Assembly (NCBI RefSeq): GCF_001509555.1
Contig: NZ_LMAS01000003.1
Span: 577,175 to 641,174, forward strand
Source of the DNA: Bacillus sp. FJAT-29937
GTDB lineage: Bacteria; Bacillota; Bacilli; Bacillales; Cytobacillaceae
DNA: 64,000 bases
Direction: 5' to 3'
Shown here piece after piece: positions 53,531-63,447 of this stretch. Under the pieces are notes generated by a model. It saw only the letters and a list, made by a program, of their open reading frames with translations, made no database searches and had not been told where the DNA came from. How positions within the stretch are numbered: position 1 is the stretch's first letter; each line of letters opens with the position of its first letter. A program made the translations under genes and the position numbers.

Positions 53531-54283
53531 ATGCAAGATGTTATGCATTATAATGTGAAGATTGACGCGTTTGAAGGTCCGCTCGATTTGCTGCTTCATT
53601 TAATCCATCGGCTTGAAATCGATATATATGATATTCCGGTGGCGGAGATTACGGAGCAATATTTATTATATATCCACACAATGCAGGAGCTTCAGCTTGA
53701 TGTGGCAAGTGAATATTTAGTGATGGCCGCAACACTTCTGGCAATAAAAAGTAAAATGCTCCTCCCAAAGCATGAAGAGGATTTACTCGATGATGGGCCG
53801 ATCATTCAAGAAGAAGAGAACCCAATGGACGAGTTGGTTGAGAAATTAATTGAATACCGTAAATATAAGGAAGCGGCTGTTGAACTGAAGGAGATGGAGC
53901 AGGAAAGAGGATTGATGTTTACAAAGCCTCCAAGTGATCTTTCCGACTATGTAAAAGACGTTCAGACTGAAAAAACGGATTTGAATGTGTCAATATATGA
54001 CATGCTCGGTGCGTTTCAGAAGCTTTTGCGCAGGCAGAAACTGCAGAAGCCGGTTACAACAAAAATCTCTCGGCAAGAGATCCCAATTGAAAAAAGAATG
54101 ACTGAGATTTTAGATGATTTAAAGAATAGTAGAGGCAGAAAAAGCTTTAACGACTTGTTTAACGTCCCTGACCGAGAACATATTGTTGTCACATTTCTTG
54201 CTGTTTTAGAGCTGATAAAGCGAAAAGAGATACATATCGAGCAAGAGAAAAACTTCTCGGAAATATTCCTGATGGCTATTTAG
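53531..54283 (+). CDS. scpA: Segregation and condensation protein A
   Basis: The 250-residue kleisin begins [20 protein letters not shown] and contains [19 protein letters not shown], both typical of ScpA, with the winged-helix C-terminus [13 protein letters not shown]. It bridges the heads of the Smc dimer and recruits ScpB for chromosome compaction and segregation. The first ATG was chosen because of GGTGAAA upstream; an in-frame ATG four codons later is possible. scpB begins 44 bp downstream. Confidence 0.95.
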   Translation: MQDVMHYNVKIDAFEGPLDLLLHLIHRLEIDIYDIPVAEITEQYLLYIHTMQELQLDVASEYLVMAATLLAIKSKMLLPKHEEDLLDDGPIIQEEENPMDELVEKLIEYRKYKEAAVELKEMEQERGLMFTKPPSDLSDYVKDVQTEKTDLNVSIYDMLGAFQKLLRRQKLQKPVTTKISRQEIPIEKRMTEILDDLKNSRGRKSFNDLFNVPDREHIVVTFLAVLELIKRKEIHIEQEKNFSEIFLMAI

Positions 54284-54327
54284 GTTTACGGCAAAATATA
54301 TGAATACACTAAAGGGGGTATAGATAC

Positions 54328-54915
54328 TTGGAGTTAATCAATTGGAAAAGCATTGCAGAAAGCCTTCTTTTCGCAGCTGGAGATGAGGGGCTATCTTTGA
54401 AACAAATCGCCATTGTGTTAGAGATAGATGAAATACAGGCTGAATCAGTTATGAATGAATTAATGGAGGATTATACCAATTCTTCACGTGGGATCACAAT
54501 CGTTGAGCTTGCTGGAACCTTCCAGCTGGCAACGAAGAAAGAAAACTCCGATTACATTAAAAAACTAGTCGTCAATCCAACAACTTCAGGTCTCTCTCAA
54601 GCCGCATTGGAGACGCTTGCTATTATTGCTTATAAACAACCGATAACTAGAGCGGAAATTGAAGAAATTAGAGGGGTAAAAACAGAGCGCCCCCTGCATA
54701 CTTTAGCTGCAAAAGCCTTAATTAAAGAGGTAGGACGGGCTGAAGGAACAGGGAGAGCCTATTTATATGGAACGACGAAGGAATTTCTTGATTATTTTGG
54801 CTTAAAGCGAATAGAAGAACTGCCACCCCTTCCCGAAAAAATGGATGAGGACGATTTCCTTCAGGAGGATGCAGATTTATTTTTCGGGAAATTCCAGGAA
54901 ACTTTAGGTTCTTGA
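54328..54915 (+). CDS. scpB: Segregation and condensation protein B
   Basis: The 195-residue protein has two winged-helix domains: [20 protein letters not shown] at the start, then [20 protein letters not shown] and [11 protein letters not shown], which are highly conserved in ScpB. As a dimer it binds the ScpA kleisin in the Smc condensin complex. The start is TTG with AAAGGGGG nine bases upstream. The acidic tail is variable in this family. Confidence 0.95.
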   Translation: MELINWKSIAESLLFAAGDEGLSLKQIAIVLEIDEIQAESVMNELMEDYTNSSRGITIVELAGTFQLATKKENSDYIKKLVVNPTTSGLSQAALETLAIIAYKQPITRAEIEEIRGVKTERPLHTLAAKALIKEVGRAEGTGRAYLYGTTKEFLDYFGLKRIEELPPLPEKMDEDDFLQEDADLFFGKFQETLGS

Positions 54916-55011
54916 GTTTAGTCATAAATCTTTAACTTTTTATGTTAAAATATAACTATATTAAATGATAACATTTATTACATATAGGATTTATGTCCGG
55001 GAGGGTATGGC

Positions 55012-55431
55012 ATGATCATTAAACAGTGTAATGGCTATGAGCTCGAAAAAGAAAAATCGAATACTTCAGAGGATTTCTTTAATCGAAGCGAAATAACTTT
55101 TGAAGAAGATGGTGTAGAAAAAACATTGCATGTATTGTATGTCCGCTATTTTGAGGATTTGTTAAGTGAATTTACACCGTTTGAATCAAATCCAATTTTT
55201 TCAGCAGGCGAAAGAGCAGTGGAATTGAAAGATATCGTTGCGCTTGTATGCTTATTGAAGAACCCAGGCTTCCGCCACCGCAAACGTGTCTACATTAATA
55301 CACAGATGGAATTTGCTTCTTATTTTCAGGATGTTGATTTTTCTAAACTTCCTGCCATTTTTGATGCTTTAGGGAGTCAAAAAAGCTATCATCTCCGCTC
55401 GCCATTAGAATATATTGTTCAGCCAAAATAG
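55012..55431 (+). CDS. Conserved-looking protein of unknown function, 139 residues
   Basis: The soluble, mixed-charge protein has no signal or membrane segment. A conserved-looking middle reads FSAGERAVELKDIVALVCLL and a C-terminal part YHLRSPLEYIV. It does not match YpuI, the gene found after scpB in B. subtilis, so it may be lineage-specific. GGGAGGG lies before the ATG, and a good terminator follows the stop. I assign no function. Confidence 0.7.
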   Translation: MIIKQCNGYELEKEKSNTSEDFFNRSEITFEEDGVEKTLHVLYVRYFEDLLSEFTPFESNPIFSAGERAVELKDIVALVCLLKNPGFRHRKRVYINTQMEFASYFQDVDFSKLPAIFDALGSQKSYHLRSPLEYIVQPK

Positions 55432-55439
55432 CAAATTAA

Positions 55440-55473
55440 TTGCAAAGCAGCCTACAAGCTGCTTTTTTTTATG
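55440..55473 (+). terminator. Terminator after the 139-residue gene
   Basis: AAAGCAGC pairs with GCTGCTTT around CTACAA, followed by a run of seven or more T residues. Confidence 0.85.
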
Positions 55474-55538
55474 CAATTTTCCAGAAAGTTGGTCATACGA
55501 TAGAACGGACCTAGAAAATGCAGGAAAGAGGGATCAGC

Positions 55539-56429
55539 ATGAGCCGTCTGGAAGAATATATTCAAGATGTATTTAAGTGGAATCAGGAAATGCGAGCATT
55601 TCTTGAATCGGAGGATACAGAGGGAAAGTCTGAACTTTGGACTAAGATGGATCGCCTGGCAAATATTATAGAGGGGATTAAGAGCCCGCAAAGTATAGAG
55701 GAGCTCTCTGTTGTCCAAAATTATGTTGACGAGCTCCACTCAAGTATGGAGAAATATTTTATTGAAAGGCAGCAGGTTGGCAGCATATACATGCATGAAC
55801 CGAATGTGGCACCAGGAAACCATGCGCTTCCGCCGCTGCCATATCCCTATAATGGGCTCGAGCCCTATATATCAGAAGAAATCATGAGATTACACCATGA
55901 CAAACACCATAAATCGTATGTGGATGGATTAAATAAAGCTGAGATCGCGTTGCATGAGGCAAGGAAATCTGGAGATTATTCACTTGTGAAGCATTGGTCA
56001 AGGGAGTTGGCATTCCATGGCTCTGGTCATTATTTGCACACAATTTTCTGGAATAATATGAAGCCTAAAGGCGGAGGAAAGCCATCCGGAAGTTTGTTGA
56101 AAGAAATAGAGAAATATTTTGGCAGCTTTGAAGCATTTAAGAAGCATTTCAGTGAAGCAGCAAAGCAAGTCGAAGGTGTAGGGTGGGCTATCCTTGTGTG
56201 GTCTCCACGCTCACGTCATCTCGAAATCCTTCAATCTGAAAGGCATATGCTTTTAACCCAGTGGGATACAATTCCCTTGCTAGTTCTGGATGTGTGGGAG
56301 CATGCCTATTATTTGCAGTACCAAAACAATCGTGGCGACTATGTAAATAATTGGTGGAATCTTGTAAATTGGAAAAATGTTGAAGATCGCTTCCGAAGCG
56401 CATCAGAGCTTAAATGGAAGCCGTATTAA
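55539..56429 (+). CDS. sodF: Superoxide dismutase [Fe/Mn] with N-terminal extension, SodF-like
   Basis: The 296-residue protein has a helical, acidic extension of about 95 residues before a full Fe/Mn-SOD domain. Metal ligands are His119 (LHHDKHH), His167 (GHYLHTIFW), Asp251 and His255 (DVWEHAYY). It dismutates superoxide. The extension recalls B. subtilis SodF, a long, poorly characterised SOD, rather than the main SodA. The ATG after AGAGGGATC was chosen; an in-frame ATG seven codons upstream has no site. The metal (Fe or Mn) cannot be told with confidence. Confidence 0.88.
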   Translation: MSRLEEYIQDVFKWNQEMRAFLESEDTEGKSELWTKMDRLANIIEGIKSPQSIEELSVVQNYVDELHSSMEKYFIERQQVGSIYMHEPNVAPGNHALPPLPYPYNGLEPYISEEIMRLHHDKHHKSYVDGLNKAEIALHEARKSGDYSLVKHWSRELAFHGSGHYLHTIFWNNMKPKGGGKPSGSLLKEIEKYFGSFEAFKKHFSEAAKQVEGVGWAILVWSPRSRHLEILQSERHMLLTQWDTIPLLVLDVWEHAYYLQYQNNRGDYVNNWWNLVNWKNVEDRFRSASELKWKPY

Positions 56430-56439
56430 TCAATTTGCG

Positions 56440-56480
56440 CCGGCGGAAAACAAATCGTTTTTCGCTTTTTTGTTTTATTA
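56440..56480 (+). terminator. Terminator after sodF
   Basis: GCGGAAAA pairs with TTTTTCGC (one G-U) and is followed by TTTTTTGTTTT. Confidence 0.65.
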
Positions 56481-56528
56481 GAAATGACAATATAAAGTTT
56501 AAGGACTGCAGCCAAGTTCGTGTTTTTT

Positions 56529-56557
56529 GTCATAACCCCGCTTGTCCCGCATAAAAT
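56529..56557 (+). promoter_or_regulatory. Sigma-E promoter of dacB-spmA-spmB
   Basis: GTCATAAC (56529-56536), 13 bp, CATAAAAT (56550-56557). The -10 has seven of eight sigma-E consensus bases. The operon is sigma-E controlled in B. subtilis. Confidence 0.65.
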
Positions 56558-56612
56558 TGTACAAAGAAAAGCGGAAGCGCTGGGGCTAGACTTTAGGAGA
56601 CGGGGTTATGCA

Positions 56613-57767
56613 ATGAAAAAAATTAAGAAGCTTTTGATCTTTCCGTTGATTGCGGTACTTTTAACCGGATTAATTCCACAGAAGGCAAGTGCTTCTGTTT
56701 CTGTAAGTGCGCGCAGTGCAATCGTGATGGAGCAGGGATCTGGAAGAATATTATTCGATAAAGATGCGTTCACACCTAGAAGAATAGCGAGCATCACGAA
56801 AATAATGACTGCCATATTAGCCATTGAATCAGGAAAAATGGACGAGATGGTGAAGGTTAGTGAAAAAGCAGTGAGAGCAGAAGGATCTTCCATTTATTTA
56901 ATACCTGGAGAGAAAATTAAATTGGAGGATTTAGTATATGGATTGATGCTCCGTTCAGGGAATGATGCGGCAGTTGCCATCGCTGAACATATTGGAGGGA
57001 GCCTTGACGGCTTTGTTTTTTTAATGAATCAAAAGGCAGAAGAAATCGGAATGAAGAATACCCATTTTGAGAATCCCCATGGACTTGATGATCATGAAAA
57101 TCACTATTCAACAGCGTATGATATGGCGCTATTAACCCGTTATGCGATGAATAATAAAGATTATGGAAAAATTTCAGGAACTAAGGTTTATAAAACCCCG
57201 CATCCAACTGAAAGCTGGAATCGAGAATGGAACAATAAAAATCGTTTACTATCAGATTATGAATATAGTACAGGCGGAAAAACCGGCTTTACAAAGCGGG
57301 CTAAACGAACATTAGTCACTACCGCTTCCAAGGGTGGGCTTGATTTAATAGCCGTAACGTTAAATGCAACGGGACAATCTGACTGGAATGATCATATCCA
57401 AATGTATGAAATGGGTTTTAAAACTTACCGTTTAGCAGAAGTTTTGCCAAAGGGTGTCATTAAAGATATTAAGGATAAGTTTTATAAAAAGAAAGTGTTT
57501 TTGGAGACAGGCTTTGATTATCCAATTACAAGTGAAGAGAAAGACTTTTTCGAGATTAAATATAAATTGATGAAGCCCGACAGTAAGTGGGAGGATGAAG
57601 AGAACATTCCAAAAATCGTTGGAAAGGCGACTGTTTATTTTGATAACCGCCCATTAAAGACACTTCCTATCTATTTTAAACAGGAAAGCACGAAGGAGAA
57701 GGAGTCCTTCTTGAATATTTTTAGAAATATTTTCATTTCAATCGTTGGTGTGAAAACGGATGATTAA
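56613..57767 (+). CDS. dacB: D-alanyl-D-alanine carboxypeptidase DacB (PBP5*)
   Basis: The 384-residue penicillin-binding protein has a signal peptide (to about ASAS, residue 28). Catalytic motifs are SITK (Ser60, Lys63), SGNDAAV and KTG in STGGKTGF, and a C-terminal domain follows. In B. subtilis DacB is made in the mother cell and lowers cortex crosslinking. The gene shares an operon with spmA and spmB and overlaps spmA by 8 bases. The start was put at the ATG opening the signal peptide. Confidence 0.93.
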   Translation: MKKIKKLLIFPLIAVLLTGLIPQKASASVSVSARSAIVMEQGSGRILFDKDAFTPRRIASITKIMTAILAIESGKMDEMVKVSEKAVRAEGSSIYLIPGEKIKLEDLVYGLMLRSGNDAAVAIAEHIGGSLDGFVFLMNQKAEEIGMKNTHFENPHGLDDHENHYSTAYDMALLTRYAMNNKDYGKISGTKVYKTPHPTESWNREWNNKNRLLSDYEYSTGGKTGFTKRAKRTLVTTASKGGLDLIAVTLNATGQSDWNDHIQMYEMGFKTYRLAEVLPKGVIKDIKDKFYKKKVFLETGFDYPITSEEKDFFEIKYKLMKPDSKWEDEENIPKIVGKATVYFDNRPLKTLPIYFKQESTKEKESFLNIFRNIFISIVGVKTDD

Positions 57768-58347
57768 TATTATTTGGGCGCTGATGGCGGTAATCGGAAT
57801 TGTTTTTGCTATGGTCAATGGGACGATGAATGAAGTGAATGAGGCGGTTTTTAAGGGAGCAGCAGAAGCTGTTACACTTTGTATTGGCTTAATTAGTATT
57901 CTCGTATTCTGGTTAGGCATGATGAAAATTGCTGAAGATGCAGGGCTGTTGAATAAACTATCACAAGCTTTTAAACCGATTGTTAAACGGCTCTTTCCTG
58001 AAGTACCTACAGATCATCCAGCGATGGGGTATATATTATCGAATATGATGGCAAATATGTTTGGGCTAGGGAATGCAGCCACACCGCTAGGGATTAAGGC
58101 GATGGAAGAATTAAAACGTTTAAACGGCGGAAAAACTGAGGCCACCCGCTCAATGATCACCTTCCTTGCTGTTAATACTTCAAGCATTACCCTTATTCCA
58201 ACGATGGTTATTGCTATTCGGATGAAATATGAATCCGTTTCTCCTACAGAAATCGTTGGTCCTACATTAATTGCATCCATTAGCTCGGCTATCGGAGCTA
58301 TCTTAATTGATCGGTATTTCTATTATCGAAGAACAAGAAAAGGATGA
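57760..58347 (+). CDS. spmA: Spore maturation protein A
   Basis: The 195-residue membrane protein has a Gate-type nucleoside-transporter-like domain with NMMANMFGLGNAATPLGIKAMEE-type core (here from about residue 90). It has four or more hydrophobic helices. SpmA and SpmB together are needed for full dehydration of the spore core. The ATG lies within the end of dacB, so translation is coupled. spmB begins 6 bp downstream. Confidence 0.93.
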   Translation: MINIIWALMAVIGIVFAMVNGTMNEVNEAVFKGAAEAVTLCIGLISILVFWLGMMKIAEDAGLLNKLSQAFKPIVKRLFPEVPTDHPAMGYILSNMMANMFGLGNAATPLGIKAMEELKRLNGGKTEATRSMITFLAVNTSSITLIPTMVIAIRMKYESVSPTEIVGPTLIASISSAIGAILIDRYFYYRRTRKG

Positions 58348-58353
58348 AGCTGC

Positions 58354-58887
58354 ATGCAAATTGTATCCGTTGTCTCTCTATGGTTTATTCCTGTCCTCAT
58401 TGGTTTCATATTATTATATGGGACTATTAAACGTGTTCCCACTTATGAAAGCTTCGTAGAAGGGGGAAAAGAAGGAATAAAAATTGCTGTATCCATCATA
58501 CCTTTTCTTGTTGGCATGCTCGTTGCGATCTCCATCTTTCGTGCGTCAGGTGCATTAGAATATTTCGTAGAGTTAATGAGGCCAACACTTGAAGCCATTG
58601 GGGTCCCACCTGAAATCTTTCCGCTTGCCATCATTCGCCCGATTTCAGGGTCTGCTGCACTTGGCATGACAACTGACCTCATCGCTGCCTACGGACCTGA
58701 TTCCTTTATTGGCCGTTTGGCATCTGTCCTTCAAGGAAGTACAGATACGACCTTTTATGTATTAACAGTTTATTTTGGAGCAGTAGGAATAAAAAAAATG
58801 GGAGATGCCTTAAAGGTTGGTCTATTGGCAGATTTAGTCGGAATTATTGCAGCGATTATCGTCGTGACCCTCGTATTCGGTATTTAA
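58354..58887 (+). CDS. spmB: Spore maturation protein B
   Basis: The 177-residue membrane protein has the paired Gate domain with IIRPISGSAALGMTTDLIAA and GSTDTTFYVLTVYFGAVG, typical of SpmB. It probably forms a two-subunit membrane protein with SpmA acting in spore core dehydration. AAAGGATG precedes the ATG. A strong terminator closes the dacB-spmA-spmB operon. Confidence 0.94.
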   Translation: MQIVSVVSLWFIPVLIGFILLYGTIKRVPTYESFVEGGKEGIKIAVSIIPFLVGMLVAISIFRASGALEYFVELMRPTLEAIGVPPEIFPLAIIRPISGSAALGMTTDLIAAYGPDSFIGRLASVLQGSTDTTFYVLTVYFGAVGIKKMGDALKVGLLADLVGIIAAIIVVTLVFGI

Positions 58888-58898
58888 ATAGTTTTGTA

Positions 58899-58932
58899 CG
58901 AAGATACCTCTAATTAGGTATCTTTTTTTTGC
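58899..58932 (+). terminator. Terminator of the dacB-spmAB operon
   Basis: AGATACCT pairs with AGGTATCT around CTAATT, followed by seven T residues. Confidence 0.85.
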
Positions 58933-59037
58933 TAAAAACCCTTACTTTGAAAAAAGCTTGATATATGTCATAATTCAAAAGGACAGAATTAGGTAAAATC
59001 CTTTATATGAAGGTAATTTGAGTTGGGGTGACATAAT

Positions 59038-59760
59038 TTGGAAAGATTACAAAAAGTAATAGCGCACGCCGGTTTTGCTTCAAGAAGAAAGGCCGAGCAG
59101 CTAATTGTAGAAGGACATGTTAAGGTTAATGGGAAAATAGTGAAGGAACTCGGTGTCAAAGTAACTTCTTCTGATCGTGTGGAAGTAAACGGAATACCGA
59201 TCGAACGGGAAGAGCCGGTTTATTTTCTCCTTTATAAACCAAGAGGAGTTATTTCCAGTGTTCAAGATGATAAAGGCAGAAAAGTCGTTACAGATTATCT
59301 AGCCAATATTGAACAGAGAATTTACCCAGTTGGGCGGTTAGATTTTGATACATCTGGCCTTCTTTTATTAACGAACGATGGAGAATTTGCCAATCTGCTG
59401 ATGCATCCGAAAAGCGAAGTAGAGAAGGTTTATATCGCGAAGGTGAAAGGGATTCCATCACGTGAAAAAACGCGAAGTCTGGAAAAAGGCATTAAGCTAG
59501 AAGATGGGATGACAGCACCTGCACGGGTAAAAATGATATCTATGGATAAGAAAAAGCAAACAGCCATTATCGAATTAACAATCCATGAAGGACGAAATCG
59601 CCAAGTAAGAAGAATGCTTGAAGCGATTGGCCACCCAGTAATGAAATTAAAACGAGAAAGATATGGATCTCTTACACTTCAAGGGTTAAAAGCAGGAGAA
59701 GCCAGGGAATTAACAGCGCATGAAGTGAAACAGCTCCGTGTACTTGCCCAAGCTAAATAG
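59038..59760 (+). CDS. rluB: 23S rRNA pseudouridine synthase RluB
   Basis: The 240-residue protein has an N-terminal S4 RNA-binding domain (QKVIAHAGFASRRKAEQLI). The RsuA/RluB-type synthase domain has catalytic Asp102 in VGRLDFDTSGLL and the family motif IHEGRNRQVRRM. It isomerises a uridine in 23S rRNA. The TTG start has GGGGTGA upstream and gives the expected MERLQK N-terminus. The position between spmB and resA is the same as in B. subtilis (ypuL). Confidence 0.93.
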   Translation: MERLQKVIAHAGFASRRKAEQLIVEGHVKVNGKIVKELGVKVTSSDRVEVNGIPIEREEPVYFLLYKPRGVISSVQDDKGRKVVTDYLANIEQRIYPVGRLDFDTSGLLLLTNDGEFANLLMHPKSEVEKVYIAKVKGIPSREKTRSLEKGIKLEDGMTAPARVKMISMDKKKQTAIIELTIHEGRNRQVRRMLEAIGHPVMKLKRERYGSLTLQGLKAGEARELTAHEVKQLRVLAQAK

Positions 59761-59802
59761 CTTATAAGTAAAATTTCATAGAATGGTCACACTTCCTTCA
59801 TA

Positions 59803-59839
59803 TTGTAAACATTATCATAATGGTGATAAATGCTATAAT
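59803..59839 (+). promoter_or_regulatory. Possible activator-dependent promoter of resABC
   Basis: TATAAT (59834-59839) lacks a recognisable -35. A TTGTAAA motif (59803-59809) and a TTATCATAATGGTGATAA imperfect palindrome lie upstream. This suits the ResD-activated res promoter of B. subtilis, but ResD sites are too loose to call by eye. Confidence 0.35.
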
Positions 59840-59943
59840 TAATATGAGCTTTTCTGTTATTCTCGTTCGTTAAAGAAAGATAAATGAAATGCTCAAGCTT
59901 TATAAGTGTTTCATGAATAGTGCTTTAAAAAGGGGATATTTAA

Positions 59944-60468
59944 ATGAAAAAAAAGCGTTTAGTAATAAGGACAATCATATTACTTATATTAGGCGCCGCC
60001 GTTGCTTACACTTTATATGCAAACTTTACGAAGGATGATGTGAAGAAAGTAGCATTTGGTGAGAAAGCACCTGATTTTGTTCTTGAGGATATGAACGGTG
60101 AAAAACATCGTTTGTCAGATTATGAAGGTCAAGGAGTCTTTTTGAATTTCTGGGGCACTTGGTGTAAGCCATGTGAACGTGAGATGCCATATATGGAAAA
60201 TCAATATAAGGAATTTAAAGACAATGGCGTAACGATTCTAGCTGTCAATGTAGGTGAATCGGATCTCGCTGTACAAAAATTTGCTGATAAACATAACTTA
60301 ACTTTTCCTATATTAAAAGATACGGATGGACAAGTGCAAACCGCATACAAAATTAGTCCTCTTCCAGCAACTTATATGATAGATAAGGATGGAAAAGTCG
60401 TTAAATATCATACAGGCGAGCTTACAGAAGACATGATTAGAGCTATGATGGAGCAGGTTAAACCATAA
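59944..60468 (+). CDS. resA: Thiol-disulfide oxidoreductase ResA
   Basis: The 174-residue protein has one N-terminal membrane anchor (about 8-26) and an extracellular thioredoxin-like domain. Its active site is WGTWCKPCE, with Cys74 and Cys77 numbered as in B. subtilis ResA, and the cis-proline loop is PLPATY. It reduces apocytochrome c cysteines before haem attachment. AAAGGGGAT precedes the ATG. It is first of resABC, whose products act together in cytochrome c maturation. Confidence 0.96.
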   Translation: MKKKRLVIRTIILLILGAAVAYTLYANFTKDDVKKVAFGEKAPDFVLEDMNGEKHRLSDYEGQGVFLNFWGTWCKPCEREMPYMENQYKEFKDNGVTILAVNVGESDLAVQKFADKHNLTFPILKDTDGQVQTAYKISPLPATYMIDKDGKVVKYHTGELTEDMIRAMMEQVKP

Positions 60469-60488
60469 GATATAGGGAGTTTTTAAAA

Positions 60489-62129
60489 ATGAAAGACGTA
60501 AAATGTGAATGCGGACATGTAAATCCACATGGAACAATTCTTTGCGAAGCTTGCGGCAGAATTTTGGAAGAGCATGAGAAAGACAAAAAGCTTGTAGATA
60601 TGCGCTATGAGGGAAGTGCGCGCCGATCGCAAACGTACAACAAAACGATTATAGATAAAATATGGAATTTCTTTTCATCTGTTAAAGTTGGTGTGTGGCT
60701 AATTGTTATCACATTAACAGCATCTGCATTAGGGACGATTTTGCCTCAGGAAATGTACATACCTCCTGTCATGCCGGCTGCTGAATATTATCAAGACCAA
60801 TATGGATGGATTGGAAAATTATATTATGATCTAGGATTCCATAACCTTTATAGCTCTTGGTGGTATTTATTGCTTATCGCTTCAATTGGAATATCACTCA
60901 TTATTTGTAGTTTAGACCGAGTCATTCCGCTTTACCGTGCCTTAAAGGTCCAGCGCGTAACAAGACATGAAGGATTCTTAAAGCGTCAGCGTCTGTTTGG
61001 AAAATCTGAAGTGAAAAACCTTGAAGAATCCTATGAATCAGTTAAAGAAAAATTAAAAGCGAAACGGTACAATGTTCGTGAAGAAGATGGCAACATACTT
61101 GCTGAAAAAGGCCGTTTTTCAAGATGGGGCCCTTATGTTAACCATATTGGCTTAATTATTTTCCTAATTGGCGGGATGCTTCGCTTTGTCCCTGGGATGT
61201 ATGTTGACAAAATTCTCTGGCTTCGGGAAGGGGAAACGAAAGTAATTCCGGAAACGAACGGAGAATATCACTTGAAGAACGATCGTTTTATTCTTGAAGT
61301 TTATGACAAAGATAAGGATAATGAGGTCTTTAGCGATGCGCTCGAAAGGACAGGAATGGTCGCTAAGAATTTCCAGTCTAATGTTACCCTATACAAAAGG
61401 AAAGGGGAGGCCATTGCTGGGGAAAAGCCTGAGCTTGAAAAGGTAAAGGATTACGAGATTCGTGTGAACGAACCTTTAAAGTTTGAAAACTTTGCCTTGT
61501 ATCAGGTTGAATATAAACTTGATGAATTAAACAAAATGACTTTTGCGCTAGCAAATAAACAAACGAATGTAGAGTACGGAAATCTTACGGTTGATTTATT
61601 TGATCCACAAGATAAATATGATTTAGGAAATGGATATTCTGTTGAAGTTATGAGTTATTTCCCGGATTTTGAATTTGATAAGAGCGGGGAACCGATTACA
61701 AAGTCAAGAATTCCTAACAATCCTGCTTTCGTGTTTAACATGGTTACTCCAAATAAGCCGGAAGGGGAAGTCAGTTTTGTTGCCATTCGTCAGACGATTG
61801 AGCCATTTGGCGATAATGAATATAAAGTAGCATTTAAGGGTGTTGAAACGAAAAATGTTACTGCCTTAACGGTGCGAAAAGATTTAACGCTATGGATCAT
61901 TGCTTTGGGTGGTTTGATTTTCATGATCGGTGTTGCACAGGGCTCATATTGGACTCATCGACGCATTTGGATTCGCCGTGTTGATGACGAGGTCTGGGTT
62001 GCAGGTCATACAAATAAAAACTGGCATGGACTGAAAAGAGAAATCGGGGCAGTCTTAGAGGATACTGGAATAAAAGAACCGGAAGATCAAACACAAACCG
62101 AAAAAACAGAAACCGAAAAAACAGCATGA
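60489..62129 (+). CDS. resB: Cytochrome c biogenesis protein ResB
   Basis: The 546-residue protein has a short N-terminal zinc-ribbon-like segment (CECGH..CEACG, residues 5-22). Membrane helices follow (for example VGVWLIVITLTASALGTILP), then a large extracellular domain (about 240-455) and a last helix. With ResC it forms the system II haem delivery and ligation complex. AGGGAG lies before the ATG. The C-terminus is a repetitive acidic tail of EKTET. resC starts 16 bp downstream. Confidence 0.95.
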   Translation: MKDVKCECGHVNPHGTILCEACGRILEEHEKDKKLVDMRYEGSARRSQTYNKTIIDKIWNFFSSVKVGVWLIVITLTASALGTILPQEMYIPPVMPAAEYYQDQYGWIGKLYYDLGFHNLYSSWWYLLLIASIGISLIICSLDRVIPLYRALKVQRVTRHEGFLKRQRLFGKSEVKNLEESYESVKEKLKAKRYNVREEDGNILAEKGRFSRWGPYVNHIGLIIFLIGGMLRFVPGMYVDKILWLREGETKVIPETNGEYHLKNDRFILEVYDKDKDNEVFSDALERTGMVAKNFQSNVTLYKRKGEAIAGEKPELEKVKDYEIRVNEPLKFENFALYQVEYKLDELNKMTFALANKQTNVEYGNLTVDLFDPQDKYDLGNGYSVEVMSYFPDFEFDKSGEPITKSRIPNNPAFVFNMVTPNKPEGEVSFVAIRQTIEPFGDNEYKVAFKGVETKNVTALTVRKDLTLWIIALGGLIFMIGVAQGSYWTHRRIWIRRVDDEVWVAGHTNKNWHGLKREIGAVLEDTGIKEPEDQTQTEKTETEKTA

Positions 62130-62145
62130 GGAGGGAACCATTTAG

Positions 62146-63327
62146 GTGGCAAATTTAAGTGGTAATTTATTATATATAGCCTTTATTCTTTATATTTTTG
62201 CGACTGTGCTTTTCGCCGGCTCAATAAAGGATAAGAGGAATCAGAAGAAAGGGCCGAACAGATGGGCACAACTTGGTCTGATCGTAAGTATAATCGGCTT
62301 TATTGCTCATTTAGGCTATTTTATTACTCGTTGGATTGCAGCTGGACATGCCCCAGTTAGTAATATGTTTGAATTTATTACATTCTTTGGAATGTCTCTA
62401 GTTGGTGCATTTATCATTATCTATTATATTTACAAAACCCCTTTATTGGGATTATTTACGATGCCTGTTGCTTTGCTGCTTATTGCATATGCAAGCATGT
62501 TTCCGAGAGATATTTCCCCATTGATTCCTGCTTTGCAAAGTGATTGGCTTTATATTCACGTTACAACGACAGCAGTCGGTCAGGCAGTATTGTCGATCAG
62601 TTTTGTAGCAGGAATATTATATTTAGTGAAATCTGTCGATCAATCTAAATCTAGCAAACGTACTTTTTGGCTTGAAGCAGTCATGTTTGGATTAATCTGT
62701 ACGCTTGGTTATATTATTATTTCAATCAGCTTCTCTGCAATGGATTACAAAGCTGAATTTAATTGGATCAATAAAGAAGAACAGAACGCTACATTTGAGT
62801 ATACGATGCCTGCTTTAATAGGTCCTCATGAAGGAGAATTGGTTACTGCTGGAAAGTTTGAACCAATTATAGAAGTTCCGGCTATTATTAATGCCAAAAA
62901 ACTGAACACAGTCATTTGGTCATTCGGAGCGGGTATTATTCTATATTTATTATTTAGGCTTGTACTTCGGAAACGTATTGCGGCTTCCCTTCAGCCGATT
63001 GTAAGGAAAATCAATCTTGATTTAGTCGATGAAATTGGGTATCGCTCTGTATTAATTGGATTTCCAATCTTCTCGCTAGGCGGTTTAGTTTTTGCAATGA
63101 TCTGGGCGCAAATTGCGTGGACCCGCTTTTGGGGATGGGATCCGAAGGAAGTATGGGCACTTATTACATTCCTTTTCTATGCAGCCTTTCTTCATCTACG
63201 GTTATCTAAAGGCTGGCACGGTGAAAAATCCGCATGGCTTGCCGTTATCGGTTTTGTCATAATTATGTTTAATTTAGTGGCAGTAAACCTAGTAATTGCT
63301 GGTTTACATTCATATGCGGGATCTTAA
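62146..63327 (+). CDS. resC: Cytochrome c biogenesis protein ResC (CcsA family)
   Basis: The 393-residue protein has about eight membrane helices and the haem-handling tryptophan-rich motif [20 protein letters not shown]. Histidines flank it, as expected for the CcsA/CcmC superfamily. It holds haem on the outer face for attachment to cytochrome c. The GTG start has GAGGAGGG eleven bases upstream. A hairpin lies between it and resD. Confidence 0.95.
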   Translation: MANLSGNLLYIAFILYIFATVLFAGSIKDKRNQKKGPNRWAQLGLIVSIIGFIAHLGYFITRWIAAGHAPVSNMFEFITFFGMSLVGAFIIIYYIYKTPLLGLFTMPVALLLIAYASMFPRDISPLIPALQSDWLYIHVTTTAVGQAVLSISFVAGILYLVKSVDQSKSSKRTFWLEAVMFGLICTLGYIIISISFSAMDYKAEFNWINKEEQNATFEYTMPALIGPHEGELVTAGKFEPIIEVPAIINAKKLNTVIWSFGAGIILYLLFRLVLRKRIAASLQPIVRKINLDLVDEIGYRSVLIGFPIFSLGGLVFAMIWAQIAWTRFWGWDPKEVWALITFLFYAAFLHLRLSKGWHGEKSAWLAVIGFVIIMFNLVAVNLVIAGLHSYAGS

Positions 63328-63375
63328 ATCGGGTCATCTTCTTTTTACAGATAAGTTCTTTAGTTAAAGCTAAAA

Positions 63376-63405
63376 GCCTTCACTTTGTGGAGGCTTATTT
63401 ACAAA
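63376..63405 (+). terminator. Hairpin between resC and resD, probably attenuating
   Basis: AAGCCTTCAC pairs with GTGGAGGCTT around TTT, followed by a weak T-rich tail. In B. subtilis resABCDE is both one operon and read from an internal resD promoter, so partial termination is plausible. Confidence 0.55.
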
Positions 63406-63447
63406 AGTTCTATTCATTAACGGAAATATAAAGGGGGAAATACGATT

